In this document: positions 22,002 through 31,267 of the stretch, one piece after another
Numbering within the stretch: position 1 is the stretch's first letter
How the letters are laid out: the number at the start of each line of letters is the position of its first letter
Assembly: GCA_022563315.1 (NCBI GenBank)
Contig: JADFNO010000013.1
Coordinates: 1-38,904, forward strand
Source of the DNA: Planctomycetota bacterium
GTDB lineage: Bacteria; Planctomycetota; Phycisphaerae; Phycisphaerales; SM1A02
Direction: 5' to 3'
DNA length: 38,904 nucleotides
Translations under genes and position numbers: made by a program
The notes under the pieces: model-generated
Told to the model about the DNA's origin: nothing
Databases searched by the model: none
The model's input: the letters and a program-made list of their open reading frames with translations, nothing else

Positions 22002-23438
22002 ATGAAGATACTGGCATTCACTCCGCCGGGAACAAACTCGCGTCGGTTCTTTCTGGACATTGTCCAGAGCATTGGCGAGCTTGGGCACGAGGTGTTGCAG
22101 TTCGAGCTTGAACCGTATATCGCTGTGCTTGAGGCGATGGGTGAGCATGTGGAGCGCGCCATTGAGCCGTTAGGCAAGATCGTGCTGAGTCTCATCGAGA
22201 CCAACGGCATCGACCTGTCGATGGCGATGTGGTCCGGGGCAACGTTGTCGCTTCCGTTGTATCTCCAGGCGGACGGATCGACGGTCTCTTTCCTGGATTA
22301 TCACGGTCATCCGCACTTGCATTACTGGTGGGATGCGCCGCATTGGTACCACGGCGGCAAAGAGATCAAGAACATTGCCAATGGCCTGTACCGCGGTGCG
22401 CATCAGTTTCACTACATCAACAATCCAGGCACAGGCAGCGAGATGGCGTCGTTGATGGGATTCAAGAACGTCATTCCTTCGCCGAACGGCGTGAATCCGA
22501 GGCTCTTCCTGCCTCGTCCGGAGATTCCTAAGGAATACGACCTTGTGTTCGTCTCCGGCCCGGGTGATCCAGCGCCGACTGAGGTGATGTTACAAGAGTT
22601 GGAACAGGATGATCCGGATGTTGATCGTATCCGCAAAGATGTTGCGATGAGTCTGCGCCCCAAGCTGGATGCTCTGGTGGAGTCGGTTGATGGATCGGTT
22701 CGTGAACCGATGCGGAAGCTATTTGATGCGATGGTGGAAGCGCGGTTAGCCGATCGCCATAGCCCGGCGTTGGTGCATTTACAGCGGGCGGTGCAACATG
22801 ATGTAGCTCTCGCCGTGGCGGCGGACGCGCTCATCAAAGATCTGGTCCTTTATGTGAAAGTTACCGACACGATCCGTCAGATCGAGAAATGGGAACGGCC
22901 GTTCATGGTTGCCTACCTTTCTCGTCACTTCAACTGTCTGCGTTTGGGTCAGCAGTCGTATGACGCGTGGGGAATCGAAGGCGATGCGAGCGGATTCGTC
23001 GAGTACGAGCGACAATCCGAGGTCTACGCGAAGGGACGGTTCGCGCTGAATGTCATGCGATGGCAGGACGATATCGGCGTGAACTCAAAGGTGTTCGAGA
23101 TCACCGCCTGCGGCGCCGCCTGTCTACAGGCCTATCGCGGAGGCATCGACGAGCTGTTTGAGGTCGGGAAGGAAATCCTTGTCTTCAAGACCCCGGGCGA
23201 GGCGAGGCAACAACTTTCCGAAGCGCTCTCATCCCCCAGTCGAGTGGAAGAGCTCGCAGAAGCAGGCCGATCGCGTACGTTGCGCGACCACACGTGGGCC
23301 AAACGAATGGAAGGCGTGTTGGATATGGTCCGTGAGTATTGGATGTACCGCAGGCGTTTGCCGGCACCTTCGCAAACCAGCCTCGGCGCTGACTCCCAGC
23401 CTGCTGCTGAGCGCGTCGCTCGATCCATCTGTGTCTAG
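22002..23438 (+). CDS. CgeB-like glycosyltransferase
   Basis: Probable GT-B fold glycosyltransferase, 478 aa, similar to spore-maturation CgeB-type proteins. The N-terminus has MKILAFTPPGTNSRRFFLDIVQSIGELGHEV. In the C-terminal half, RFALNVMRWQDDIGVNSKVFEITACGAACLQAYRGGIDELFEVGKEILVF is the donor-binding region typical of this family. The central section 190-310 is long and helical, with no motif recognised. GGGAG upstream of the ATG (about 21988-21992) may serve as ribosome binding site. It follows the epimerase in what looks like a two-gene operon and converges on the FkbM gene with a 20-bp gap. Donor and acceptor are unknown. Confidence 0.75.
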   Translation: MKILAFTPPGTNSRRFFLDIVQSIGELGHEVLQFELEPYIAVLEAMGEHVERAIEPLGKIVLSLIETNGIDLSMAMWSGATLSLPLYLQADGSTVSFLDYHGHPHLHYWWDAPHWYHGGKEIKNIANGLYRGAHQFHYINNPGTGSEMASLMGFKNVIPSPNGVNPRLFLPRPEIPKEYDLVFVSGPGDPAPTEVMLQELEQDDPDVDRIRKDVAMSLRPKLDALVESVDGSVREPMRKLFDAMVEARLADRHSPALVHLQRAVQHDVALAVAADALIKDLVLYVKVTDTIRQIEKWERPFMVAYLSRHFNCLRLGQQSYDAWGIEGDASGFVEYERQSEVYAKGRFALNVMRWQDDIGVNSKVFEITACGAACLQAYRGGIDELFEVGKEILVFKTPGEARQQLSEALSSPSRVEELAEAGRSRTLRDHTWAKRMEGVLDMVREYWMYRRRLPAPSQTSLGADSQPAAERVARSICV

Positions 23439-23458
23439 GGAGCGTGCGGCGGCGTTCG

Positions 23459-24139
23459 CTACACGATAAACTCCGCGCGCACATAGAAATCGTTAATGAC
23501 CTGTCGGTGGACGCGCTTGTAGCCAAACCTTTGGAGGTACTCGGCCACCGCGACCCCGCTGGGGAGGTTGTTCTCGATCAGCAGCACCCGTGGCTTGAAG
23601 CGATCAAGACGAAAACCCCGCAGTACATCCATCTCTCCGCCTTCCACATCAATCGAAACGAGGTCAATCTGCCACCCGACTTTCGGCTTCCAAGGACCGG
23701 GACCCGGCCAGGGGCCGTTGCGCTCGCGCATGATCAACCGATCGAGCGTAATGGCCGGAACCTCAATCTCTTCGAACTGCCGGCCCTCGCTGCGACACCG
23801 CTGGGCATGCGCCGGTTCGGGGTGTATGCAACTGAGCATTTCGTTGCCGACCACACGCGTGAACTTGATCGTGGCCCCCTGGTTCGGCGCCGTACAAGCG
23901 GCATGGACAACCCGGCTGCGAGGGCGATTCCGCACGCAATCCTCGAACAGTTCGCGCAATGGTTCGACGAGGATGCCGGTCCACCCCATCTGCTCCAGAA
24001 AGTACGTGTTGCTGAGGGAGATTCCGTTCCAGGCGCCAACCTCAATGAAGAATCCTTCGCGCCGTTGGTTGAAGATCTCCCAGAGAAGCTTGTCCTCGCC
24101 GTACTGGGACTTGAATAGATCCTCAGCGATCTGGGTCAT
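23459..24139 (-). CDS. FkbM-family SAM-dependent methyltransferase
   Basis: 226 aa, FkbM-like fold. SQYGEDKLL opens the domain. GFFIEVGAWNG (about 29-39) is the SAM-binding glycine-rich strand, and ILVEPLRELFEDCVRNRP, DLVSIDVEGGEMDVLRGF and LIENN follow in the expected order. FkbM enzymes often methylate sugar hydroxyls in glycans, and the position beside glycosyltransferases supports that. It is third in the - strand run after hldE and the family 2 glycosyltransferase, 45 bp downstream of the latter. Confidence 0.85.
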   Translation of the reverse strand: MTQIAEDLFKSQYGEDKLLWEIFNQRREGFFIEVGAWNGISLSNTYFLEQMGWTGILVEPLRELFEDCVRNRPRSRVVHAACTAPNQGATIKFTRVVGNEMLSCIHPEPAHAQRCRSEGRQFEEIEVPAITLDRLIMRERNGPWPGPGPWKPKVGWQIDLVSIDVEGGEMDVLRGFRLDRFKPRVLLIENNLPSGVAVAEYLQRFGYKRVHRQVINDFYVRAEFIV

Positions 24140-24184
24140 AGAAGCGGCATCTCCCGGTAAACGGCGGTGAAAGCGCCATGGTGT

Positions 24185-25297
24185 TCATCGGACAGAACCA
24201 CACGTAACTCTAGAAGACGGCGTGGTCGCCGACGACCATGGCATCAGCACGTCTTGAGCACAGGACCGTCGACGTTCGTAGGCATCCAGCATCGGGCCGG
24301 GTGAGAGTGTGCCAATGACGAAGAGTTGGGCCTCCGACTGTTCCTCGACGATCGTCGCCCCGACTTCGCGCAGGGCCTGCTGTACCGCCCAACCGTTCTT
24401 CCCTTCATCAACGATGGCGATGTGCGTGTGCTCGGCGATCTGCGGTGACTCGGCGAGCGTGTGACGAACATGAGCCAGACCCGTGAAACGATCGAACAAC
24501 GACGAGGGCATTTGCCGTTGTGGTTGCTCCTGAAGTGTCCCAAACAGTTCCGTCAGACCTTCTAGGTAGCCCGCTTGGGCCGATTCAAGCTCAGCGATGC
24601 GTCCGTACCGAACGATCGTCTCGTGAAGCATTGTGATTCGTTGTTCCGGTGGCGCGTAGCGCTGAACGATCCAGCCGTTGTTCCGCACGAGATACTTGAG
24701 GATGACATTCATATCCCGCCCGGCGGAGACCTTTTCGTGCTGCACGCGGAAGCGGTCGTCGTGAACAATACGATGGCCGGCCAACAGCAGCTTCGCACAA
24801 AGGTCGTATTCTTCGGCGTAATAATGAAAACTGGCGTCGTACCCGCCGACATCTATGAACGCCTTTCGGCGAATCGCCGCGCCGCAGCCGACGAAGACCT
24901 CGGGCAGGCCGCCGGCTTCGCGGCGTTGGTCCGGAAGACGGATGTCGGCGCCGATCGCAGCGACCTCCGGGGGCGCTTCGCTAAGCACGCGGACGAAATC
25001 CGTATCGAGCGGATAGGAATCATCATCGAGCATGATGAGCCAGTCGCCCTGTGCCTGCTCGGCTGCGAAGTTGCGCGCGGCTGCACCTTGATTCGACGCC
25101 ATGCGAAACGATCGAACGGGCAAACCGTTGGCGAGCCGTCTGGGGAGCGTGGGCGGCGCATCGGAGGCGTTATCGACGATGATTACTTCAGCGCCGCCGA
25201 GCTGCGCATGATCATCAGCGCACAATCGACCGATGTGGGTGAGCGACTTGGCCAGTCGGTCGGGACGATTATGTGTGGGCAAGATGTAGCTGATCAC
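24185..25297 (-). CDS. Family 2 (GT-A) glycosyltransferase
   Basis: Inverting GT-A glycosyltransferase, 370 aa. SYILPTHNRPDRLAKSL opens the fold, IIVDNASD and ASNQGAAARNFA bind the nucleotide, and the metal-binding DDD is at 91-93 (MLDDDS). FVGCGAAIRRKAFIDVGGYDASFHYYAEEYDLCAKLL completes the acceptor side. The last 80 or so residues (HIAIVDEGKNGWAVQQALREVGATI) form a second small Rossmann-like region of unknown role. The final 20 residues look unlike a domain end, so a frameshift near 24240 is possible but not shown. The GTG at 25297 overlaps the 3' end of hldE by 29 bp, implying translational coupling. Confidence 0.83.
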   Translation of the reverse strand: MISYILPTHNRPDRLAKSLTHIGRLCADDHAQLGGAEVIIVDNASDAPPTLPRRLANGLPVRSFRMASNQGAAARNFAAEQAQGDWLIMLDDDSYPLDTDFVRVLSEAPPEVAAIGADIRLPDQRREAGGLPEVFVGCGAAIRRKAFIDVGGYDASFHYYAEEYDLCAKLLLAGHRIVHDDRFRVQHEKVSAGRDMNVILKYLVRNNGWIVQRYAPPEQRITMLHETIVRYGRIAELESAQAGYLEGLTELFGTLQEQPQRQMPSSLFDRFTGLAHVRHTLAESPQIAEHTHIAIVDEGKNGWAVQQALREVGATIVEEQSEAQLFVIGTLSPGPMLDAYERRRSCAQDVLMPWSSATTPSSRVTCGSVR

Positions 25298-26894
25298 GAG
25301 GCAAACACACGAGTTCGGCTTCCGGCTGGGACACGTACGTCAATTGGGCCTCGCAGAGCCTGCGGATTCCCTTGCGAAGATCAACGGCGCCGATGACGGC
25401 ATTGCCGAGCTGCTGGGACTGAGCGGCGGCGGCCACGGCGCCGAGCAGCGCCGCGAGTGTCAGGGAACCGCCGCAGACTCGCGTCAACGTTGCTGCCGCG
25501 AGCAGCGCATCGCCGCAGCCGAGCTGATCGATCGCATATGGAACCAGCGCGGGAACGTGCTCAGCGGTGAGCCGCGTCTGCCAGTCGTCCGCATCAGCCT
25601 CGGCTCCCGGCGCACGATCGAACGCAATCAATCCGTCGGCGCCAAGGGTGATGATGGCCGACCGCGTGTTCGTGGCGTGCAGAAGCCGCCAGACCACGGC
25701 CGTCAGGCCCTCGTCGTAATCATGCAGCGCCTCGCGAATCTCCAGTTCGCTGGGGCACAACAGGTCCATGCCGTGCATCGACCGCAGGTTGGAGCGCCGT
25801 CCACTGACATCCCCGACGAGCAGGTCCGTGCATGGGCGCAGAAGCTCGCACATTTCGGTCATGAACGCATCGGTAAACAGACCCTGTCCGAAGTCGGCGA
25901 TGATCACCGCCTCTGACTGGTTCGCAGCTTCCTGCACCATACGCTTCAGTTGGCTTTGGCCAGTCGCGTCGAGTGTGATCGGCTCGCCAAGATCGAGCTT
26001 CATCACCTTGATCGAGCCGACGTTGAACCGCTGCTTCTCGATGAGCGGCCCGGCGTGTTCGATCGCTTGCGTCTCGATCCCGAGCCGTGCCAGACGTTGT
26101 CGCAAGGCAGCCGTCTCGGGCGTTGACGGCAGGGCGGTGATCATTGTCGGGCGAGCACCCATTGCGGCCAGATGCTTGGCGATAATCGCCGCACCGCCGT
26201 CAAAGCTTCGGTACTCCACCGGGCGCAACGTCATCAACGGCGCTTCGCCGGCCACCTCGGGCCGATTACACATCACGTACGTGTCGATGATCGTCTCGCC
26301 GACGACAACAACGCGCTTTCCCCGAAACGAATTGATGAACTGATCGACGGAGGCGACATCGATCTCTTGCTGGGCGATGAGCTGTCGCAACCGACTGTGG
26401 GCTGGATCGACCGTCTGCTCCATTGCGTTGATCAGGGCGGTCGAACTGAACACAACATCGCCGGAGGAGAACACGACCCGTCCGCCATAGCTCTCGACGA
26501 CGTGCTTCTCCGCCTGAAACCGAGGATCGCGGTTATGTTCATACTCTCGCCCCTTGACATAAATGTCCGGGCGAATGATGTGGAGCAAGTCGGCTGCGGT
26601 CGGCTCGGGGTTGACCGCAACCCAATCGACGCAGTCGAGGGCAGCGAGGCTTTCGGCCCGCAACTCCTGTGGGATGAGCGGACGCCCCGTTCCCTTGTCC
26701 ACCATCGAGTCGCCGCTGATTGTCACCAGCAACCGATCACCGAGCTTGGCGGCGTGTTGAAGGTGCCGAACGTGGCCGGGGTGGACGATGTCGAAGCAGC
26801 CGTGACAGAGTGCGACCGTTTTGCCCCCACGCTGCGCCGCGCGGACGGAAGCCTCGGCCTCGGCGAGGCTGAGAATCTTGTGCTCAGTGCCCAC
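25269..26894 (-). CDS. hldE: HldE-like bifunctional nucleotidyltransferase and PfkB sugar kinase, reversed domain order
   Basis: Likely heptose-phosphate kinase plus nucleotidyltransferase for ADP-heptose-like donors, 541 aa. Residues 25-150 form a cytidylyltransferase-like domain with GCFDIVHPGH (32-41), then VVFSSGDVVFSST. From about 190 onward is a PfkB ribokinase-like domain: VVVGETIIDTYV, FDGGAAIIAKHLAAMG and DQLGCGD (456-462), a variant of the DTxGAGD motif that keeps the catalytic Asp462. E. coli HldE has the kinase first, so the order here is inverted. The GTG at 26894 is the best start seen, with weak translation signals. The open frame reaches further upstream but without conserved sequence. 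First gene of the - strand run with the GT2 and FkbM genes. Confidence 0.75.
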   Translation of the reverse strand: MGTEHKILSLAEAEASVRAAQRGGKTVALCHGCFDIVHPGHVRHLQHAAKLGDRLLVTISGDSMVDKGTGRPLIPQELRAESLAALDCVDWVAVNPEPTAADLLHIIRPDIYVKGREYEHNRDPRFQAEKHVVESYGGRVVFSSGDVVFSSTALINAMEQTVDPAHSRLRQLIAQQEIDVASVDQFINSFRGKRVVVVGETIIDTYVMCNRPEVAGEAPLMTLRPVEYRSFDGGAAIIAKHLAAMGARPTMITALPSTPETAALRQRLARLGIETQAIEHAGPLIEKQRFNVGSIKVMKLDLGEPITLDATGQSQLKRMVQEAANQSEAVIIADFGQGLFTDAFMTEMCELLRPCTDLLVGDVSGRRSNLRSMHGMDLLCPSELEIREALHDYDEGLTAVVWRLLHATNTRSAIITLGADGLIAFDRAPGAEADADDWQTRLTAEHVPALVPYAIDQLGCGDALLAAATLTRVCGGSLTLAALLGAVAAAAQSQQLGNAVIGAVDLRKGIRRLCEAQLTYVSQPEAELVCLPRDQLHLAHT

Positions 26895-27234
26895 GCCGTC
26901 TAGATCGGCGATCTGCGGTGTGGGACCGGAGTTTCGGGCCACCTGCGGTGGGGCAAACGCCCGGCCTTGAAGAGACGACGCCCGGCCAGCCGGTCGGTCC
27001 CCAGGCGTTGAACGCGGCCGACCGCAACAGTCCCGGCAGGATGGAGCATTCGTGCGGTCTGCGTAAACGAGGTCGAGCACATCCCTTGACCCTCGCACCC
27101 GGAAAAACCTTGACAAAGCAACGCGCGGCTTCATCTTCGTGGTAGAGCGCCGGCGAATTACAAGGGCGAGGCTGTGGTCCTGGGGGCGGACGGCTCGCCG
27201 ATCGTCGCTGCGCAGAAGCTTGGGAGAAAGCAAG
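26895..27234. promoter_or_regulatory. Divergent intergenic region of 340 bp with one candidate promoter
   Basis: Separates hldE (-) from the secreted protein gene (+), so both upstream control regions should lie here. A perfect -35 hexamer TTGACA occurs on the + strand at 27111-27116, but the sequence 17 bp downstream (ATCTTC, 27134) is a poor -10. GGGAG just before 27235 is a plausible ribosome binding site for the secreted protein. No riboswitch or RNA gene was recognised. Confidence 0.3.
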
Positions 27235-29646
27235 ATGACGCTCAGGGGGAACGCACGCGCATATCCGTCGTTACTCAACATCCGGGCCGCGGTTGGGGCG
27301 GCCGGGATCGTGGTGTCCGGGCTGACCGCTTCTGCCTCGGCCCAGAACTGCGAAAATGTGTACGAGCCGATCGTGTACGAGGCGTCGTCGGGCGTACTGC
27401 CCAGTGAGGCGACGCCGCCGTGGCTGGCCGGCTGCGGAAGCGCCGATTGGATCCCCGGCGAACTCAAGGGCGGTCTGCTGCACGTTCTCGATGCCTCGAA
27501 CGGAAACACTGACCCGCCAAACGGGCTGCGCGCCGCCTTCTGCCGGATGGACATATTCGACTGCGCCTCTCAGGACGCTGTGTATGAGGTGGTCGTCCGG
27601 ACCGCTCCCGGGGCCGACTCCACTCCCCCACACAACATCGACATCGTCCTGCTCTGCGGTTTGAGGGACAGTGAACGGTTCATGGTCATCGCCATTACCG
27701 AGGACGCGGTCGGATTCATTACATCAAGTGGGCCGGTTGACTGGCTCGTCGATGGGAACATCACGGCCAAGTACGAGCTTGACACGACCGATGGGCTCCA
27801 CACGTATCGCGTCGAGAAGCATGGCCAACACCGGGTCAAGCTGTTCGTCGATGGTGAATTGCGCCTCGATTGGAACTACGACCATATCGCCCCCGCCAAT
27901 GGTGACGCTCGTGTGATGCTCGCCGTAACGTCCAGCCCCGGCGTGTCTGAATTCTGGCTACAGTCCGGCCGGTATCGCATCGGCTCGACGAGGTTCGACG
28001 ATCTGCCCTCGGATTGTGACGCCGACCTTGACGGCGACGACGCCGTTGGCGTCACCGACCTCCTCATTCTGCTCGGGTCATGGGGATTGTGCGAAGGGTG
28101 CCCGGCCGATATCGACAACGACGGTATGGTCGGGGTGGGCGACCTGCTGATCCTTCTCGGTCTGTGGGGCCCGTTGGAAGGCTGTGGCGATGACGGCGGG
28201 GGCGGCGACGGCGGCATCATCGTGACCGGCAACGCTTGCGACCCCAACATCCCGCCAGGAGCCTATCAAGTGGTTGATTTGGGGAACAACCATTTCGATG
28301 TCTACCTTCTGGACCTCTATGCACCTTACGACTATAGCTTCTTTGAGATCCATCCGACCAGTGGCGGGGAGATTATCGATCACCTGTACATCGACGTGGC
28401 CGGTCCACCCGCCGGATCGCCGGTCGTCGTGCGGGTGCTGCCCAGTTGTGACAACCCTGATCTGAAGATCGACACCGTCTACAACATCCTCGAGACCGCA
28501 GATGGCGAGCATTTGCTCAACCGGGTTGAGGTTGATGGGGACGTAGGGCTGGTCATGGTCGAGGCGATCGGGGACATTCTATTGGGCGGTGATGTCATCG
28601 GTGACATTATCGCGACGACGCCGGATAACGCCGCACGCGGGATCACGAAGGTCAAAGCCGACGGCAACATCTTCGGCGATATTCGTGCTCCGTTCGGCCG
28701 AATTGCGTTTGTTTCTGCGGATGGGGACATCGGCACACCGGAATCACCCATCCTGATTGAGGCCAAACATTACATCCGCCACATCACCAGGGCCAACAAC
28801 CTTTATGCATATATCAATGGTCACGTAAACAACGGCACAGGGACAATCTCTAAGATCATTGTTGACAGATTCGTGGGCTCTCTTGACGTTCGTAAGATGA
28901 GCACACAGCCATCAGGTGGTGAGCTACGGTTCAACGTGCAACTGGATGCGATAATCACATTCGGCGAGTCATTCTCCGGCGCGAACCGCAAAATCGAAGT
29001 GCCGGTCGGCGGCTTGACAACGCAGATCATATTCAATGCAGACAACATTCCAGACGCGGTGTGGAACGCACCGGTCAAGATCGGATTCGACGGCGATCCG
29101 GATCAAGTCATACTCACCGGACCCGGCTACACCAACACCGCCGAATCACTCGGCGGCGGATCGGTCGGCCTCGCCCCCTTTGATCTGCACGATGAATCAT
29201 GTGTGCCGGCCAACGGCGACATGGTGTTGCCTAAAGACGCCGATCCCGATCTTCAAGTGATCCTGCGACACTATGGACCGATTACGCTCAACGCCAATGC
29301 GCCCCTGACCATTGAACGCAGAACTGCCTGTACAAATGATCTGTTCGTACTGCTCTCATCAACGGATTTTGTTTACGCTGTCGATCCGGCTGATGGGAAC
29401 TCTTTGCTCGTATCCGGTGCGCCCGGTACGGACGGGTTTGAGATCGGCTATGAGTATCGGCTTATCGCCACCGCCGACCTGATGTGTGACCAAGTCACCG
29501 GCAACCCAGCTGTGAGTTGGGATAGCTCTGATTACCGAGTGACGGTGAGCGCAGGTTGCCCGGGTGATTCGGACGGGAGCCGCGACGGCGGTGGTTTGCT
29601 GGAAGACAAGAACGGGCCGATCCGGGGACGACTGAATCGCAAGTAG
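27235..29646 (+). CDS. Large secreted protein with an internal dockerin-like EF-hand pair
   Basis: Exported protein, 803 aa, function unknown. Residues 1-36 are a signal peptide with probable cleavage at ASA-QN. Residues 40-255 look like a concanavalin/LamG-like beta-sandwich (LHTYRVEKHGQHRVKLFVDGELRLDWNYDH). Residues 261-317 hold two calcium-loop repeats, DADLDGDDAVGVTDLLILLGSWG and ADIDNDGMVGVGDLLILLGLWG, flanked by Cys: the dockerin-like module common in Phycisphaerae. A Gly/Asp linker follows, then about 470 residues of beta-rich sequence (VEVDGDVGLVMVEAIGDILLGGDVIGDI repeats suggest a beta-helix). The module is usually C-terminal, so its middle position is odd. The ATG at 27235 follows GGGAGAAAG. 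No membrane anchor or sorting tail was recognised. Confidence 0.8.
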   Translation: MTLRGNARAYPSLLNIRAAVGAAGIVVSGLTASASAQNCENVYEPIVYEASSGVLPSEATPPWLAGCGSADWIPGELKGGLLHVLDASNGNTDPPNGLRAAFCRMDIFDCASQDAVYEVVVRTAPGADSTPPHNIDIVLLCGLRDSERFMVIAITEDAVGFITSSGPVDWLVDGNITAKYELDTTDGLHTYRVEKHGQHRVKLFVDGELRLDWNYDHIAPANGDARVMLAVTSSPGVSEFWLQSGRYRIGSTRFDDLPSDCDADLDGDDAVGVTDLLILLGSWGLCEGCPADIDNDGMVGVGDLLILLGLWGPLEGCGDDGGGGDGGIIVTGNACDPNIPPGAYQVVDLGNNHFDVYLLDLYAPYDYSFFEIHPTSGGEIIDHLYIDVAGPPAGSPVVVRVLPSCDNPDLKIDTVYNILETADGEHLLNRVEVDGDVGLVMVEAIGDILLGGDVIGDIIATTPDNAARGITKVKADGNIFGDIRAPFGRIAFVSADGDIGTPESPILIEAKHYIRHITRANNLYAYINGHVNNGTGTISKIIVDRFVGSLDVRKMSTQPSGGELRFNVQLDAIITFGESFSGANRKIEVPVGGLTTQIIFNADNIPDAVWNAPVKIGFDGDPDQVILTGPGYTNTAESLGGGSVGLAPFDLHDESCVPANGDMVLPKDADPDLQVILRHYGPITLNANAPLTIERRTACTNDLFVLLSSTDFVYAVDPADGNSLLVSGAPGTDGFEIGYEYRLIATADLMCDQVTGNPAVSWDSSDYRVTVSAGCPGDSDGSRDGGGLLEDKNGPIRGRLNRK

Positions 29647-29680
29647 CTCACTTCGTGAGCGCGGCTCGCCTCGGACAAAT

Positions 29681-30085
29681 TCAGACTCGCATGTTACGGC
29701 CGCTTATCGCCTGCTCAAGTTGCGCCAGTACCTCATCATCGTCCAGCCGGCAGACAACTTCCATGTCCTGCGTCGACAGGTAACGGTCAAACGCATCCTC
29801 TTTGCCCTGTTCGACGAGCATGACATAAAACCGGCCGTGGCTGTTCTTCGTCAATACCGCCCGGAAGCCGTGCTCGCGTAGCCGTCCATTGAGTGAAGGC
29901 GTCGCGTAGTACCCGAAGTCCGTGCGGGCAACGTCGTATTCGTTGCCCGACTCCGTAACGAACGTGACTTGCTCGTTGGGTTTCAGCTCAATGCGCGCGC
30001 AATCGGTCATTTGAATCTGTTGGTCCGCACCAACTTGGAACGTCCGTGGGGGTTGGTTCTTTGTGAGCTCCATGATCCTTCCCAT
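29681..30085 (-). CDS. Small conserved protein of amino-sugar clusters, function unknown
   Basis: 134 aa. The pattern FVTESGNEYDVARTDFGYYATPSLNGRLREHGFRAVL, followed by FYVMLVEQGKEDAFDRYLSTQDMEVV, resembles small proteins I recall encoded beside N-acetyl sugar amidotransferases; I know no biochemical role. It is predicted soluble, with no signal peptide or membrane segment. It is the last gene of the nine-gene - strand operon, 21 bp after the amidotransferase. An ATG at 30073 (fifth codon) is preceded by GGAAGG and could be the true start. Confidence 0.6.
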   Translation of the reverse strand: MGRIMELTKNQPPRTFQVGADQQIQMTDCARIELKPNEQVTFVTESGNEYDVARTDFGYYATPSLNGRLREHGFRAVLTKNSHGRFYVMLVEQGKEDAFDRYLSTQDMEVVCRLDDDEVLAQLEQAISGRNMRV

Positions 30086-30106
30086 CCTATCGGCAACGAA
30101 CGGTGC

Positions 30107-31264
30107 TCACCGAGCGCCGGCGGTTGCGATCTCGGCAGCGACGCCGTCCTGCAGGTGACCTGGGATCGTCCAGCGACCCGTCGGATCGCGCTGCCAAATA
30201 TCCTGATTTCGATACTGCTCCAAGACGGTGAGCAATTCTTCTTTTGTCATATCGATGTATCGCGCGACATCGTCGAGAAAATAGTCGGACACATCCTCAA
30301 GATCGTGCTCTTTGACCAGAAGCTTGGCCTGCTCGCGCGTGAGCCGCCCGTTTCGGATGTCCTCGCACGCATGATCCGTCGCCCGTCCGTAGCCGAACTT
30401 CAGCACCTTCAAGTATTGATGAATGCGGTGAATCTTCTCATCGAGCCCGACGTAGTTTCGGTATGTACCTTCGGCGGGCCCATCGAGTGATTCAAAGCCG
30501 TACTTCCGCGCGATCTCTAAGTGCGTGGCGGAATCCCAGTGAAAGTAGTAGCTCAAGAACACAGCTTGCGTCGATGACTGTGCGATCCGGTCGGGGAAGT
30601 CGTAGTAACGCAGCGTCTCAAAGGGAATGTCGTATCGCTCGCTGATGAATCGCGCATCCCGCCCTTGGTTCGCCGCATATCGATCAAACCACGCGCGCGT
30701 CATTGTGTTGCCGGCTGCGGTGTCCGTCTCTCCGCTGTATTCAACCGCTGCGTTCTCACCGAGCAATACCAGCGGAATCTCGTATTGCAGCGCCACATGC
30801 TGGGGATAGGCGTGCAGCAGCGTATGGCTGAGTAGATCGGGATCGCCGAAGTCTTCCAACCCGATGCGGATGAGTCGCTTGTGAAGTGGTTGACTTGGGC
30901 GGTAGACCAGTAGGTCCGCGCCCATGTCCGGCACACGCTCGAGATTGCGCCTGCCGATTTCGGTCTTGACGCCGTAGTCCACGTGCACCGCGAGGATTCG
31001 CAAACCTCGACCGAGGACACGATGCACCTGCGCAATGCTGTCCTTGCCCCCGCTCACGGGTACGAGCACGTCGTACGATGGACCGCCGACAGACTTCGCT
31101 TGATCGAGTAGGGCGTTGAATTCGTTCTCCCGTGCGTCCCAGTCGATTCCGCCGAGGTAATCGTTCTTGAGTTGGTGGGCGCGGCAGGCCTGGCACACGC
31201 CGGAATCATCAAACGACAAGTGCGGCTTCGTGTCGGGCATCAGGCAATGTGTGCAGTACTTCAT
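30107..31264 (-). CDS. N-acetyl sugar amidotransferase (WbpG/PseA-like PP-loop enzyme)
   Basis: PP-loop ATP-pyrophosphatase, 385 aa, of the family that converts an N-acetyl group on a sugar to an acetamidino group. Cys4, Cys7, Cys24 and Cys27 form two CxxC pairs (YCTHCLMP, GVCQACRAH), probably a zinc site. SGGKDS (71-76) binds ATP. LLGENAAVEYSGE, the LSYYFHWDSATHLEIARKYGF segment and TYRNYVGLDEKIHRIHQYLKVLKFGYGRATDHACEDIRNG are family hallmarks. It has no glutaminase domain. Known systems draw ammonia from a partner such as HisH/HisF-like proteins, and none is visible here. It follows the acyltransferase by 3 bp. Confidence 0.87.
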   Translation of the reverse strand: MKYCTHCLMPDTKPHLSFDDSGVCQACRAHQLKNDYLGGIDWDARENEFNALLDQAKSVGGPSYDVLVPVSGGKDSIAQVHRVLGRGLRILAVHVDYGVKTEIGRRNLERVPDMGADLLVYRPSQPLHKRLIRIGLEDFGDPDLLSHTLLHAYPQHVALQYEIPLVLLGENAAVEYSGETDTAAGNTMTRAWFDRYAANQGRDARFISERYDIPFETLRYYDFPDRIAQSSTQAVFLSYYFHWDSATHLEIARKYGFESLDGPAEGTYRNYVGLDEKIHRIHQYLKVLKFGYGRATDHACEDIRNGRLTREQAKLLVKEHDLEDVSDYFLDDVARYIDMTKEELLTVLEQYRNQDIWQRDPTGRWTIPGHLQDGVAAEIATAGAR

Positions 31265-31267
31265 CAG

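Noticed and set aside
27139-27554. Long upstream extension of the HldE-like gene into the region read by the secreted protein on the opposite strand
   Set aside because: The extension shows no domain or conserved motif and overlaps a convincing signal peptide on the other strand. The family sequence starts at about 26894.
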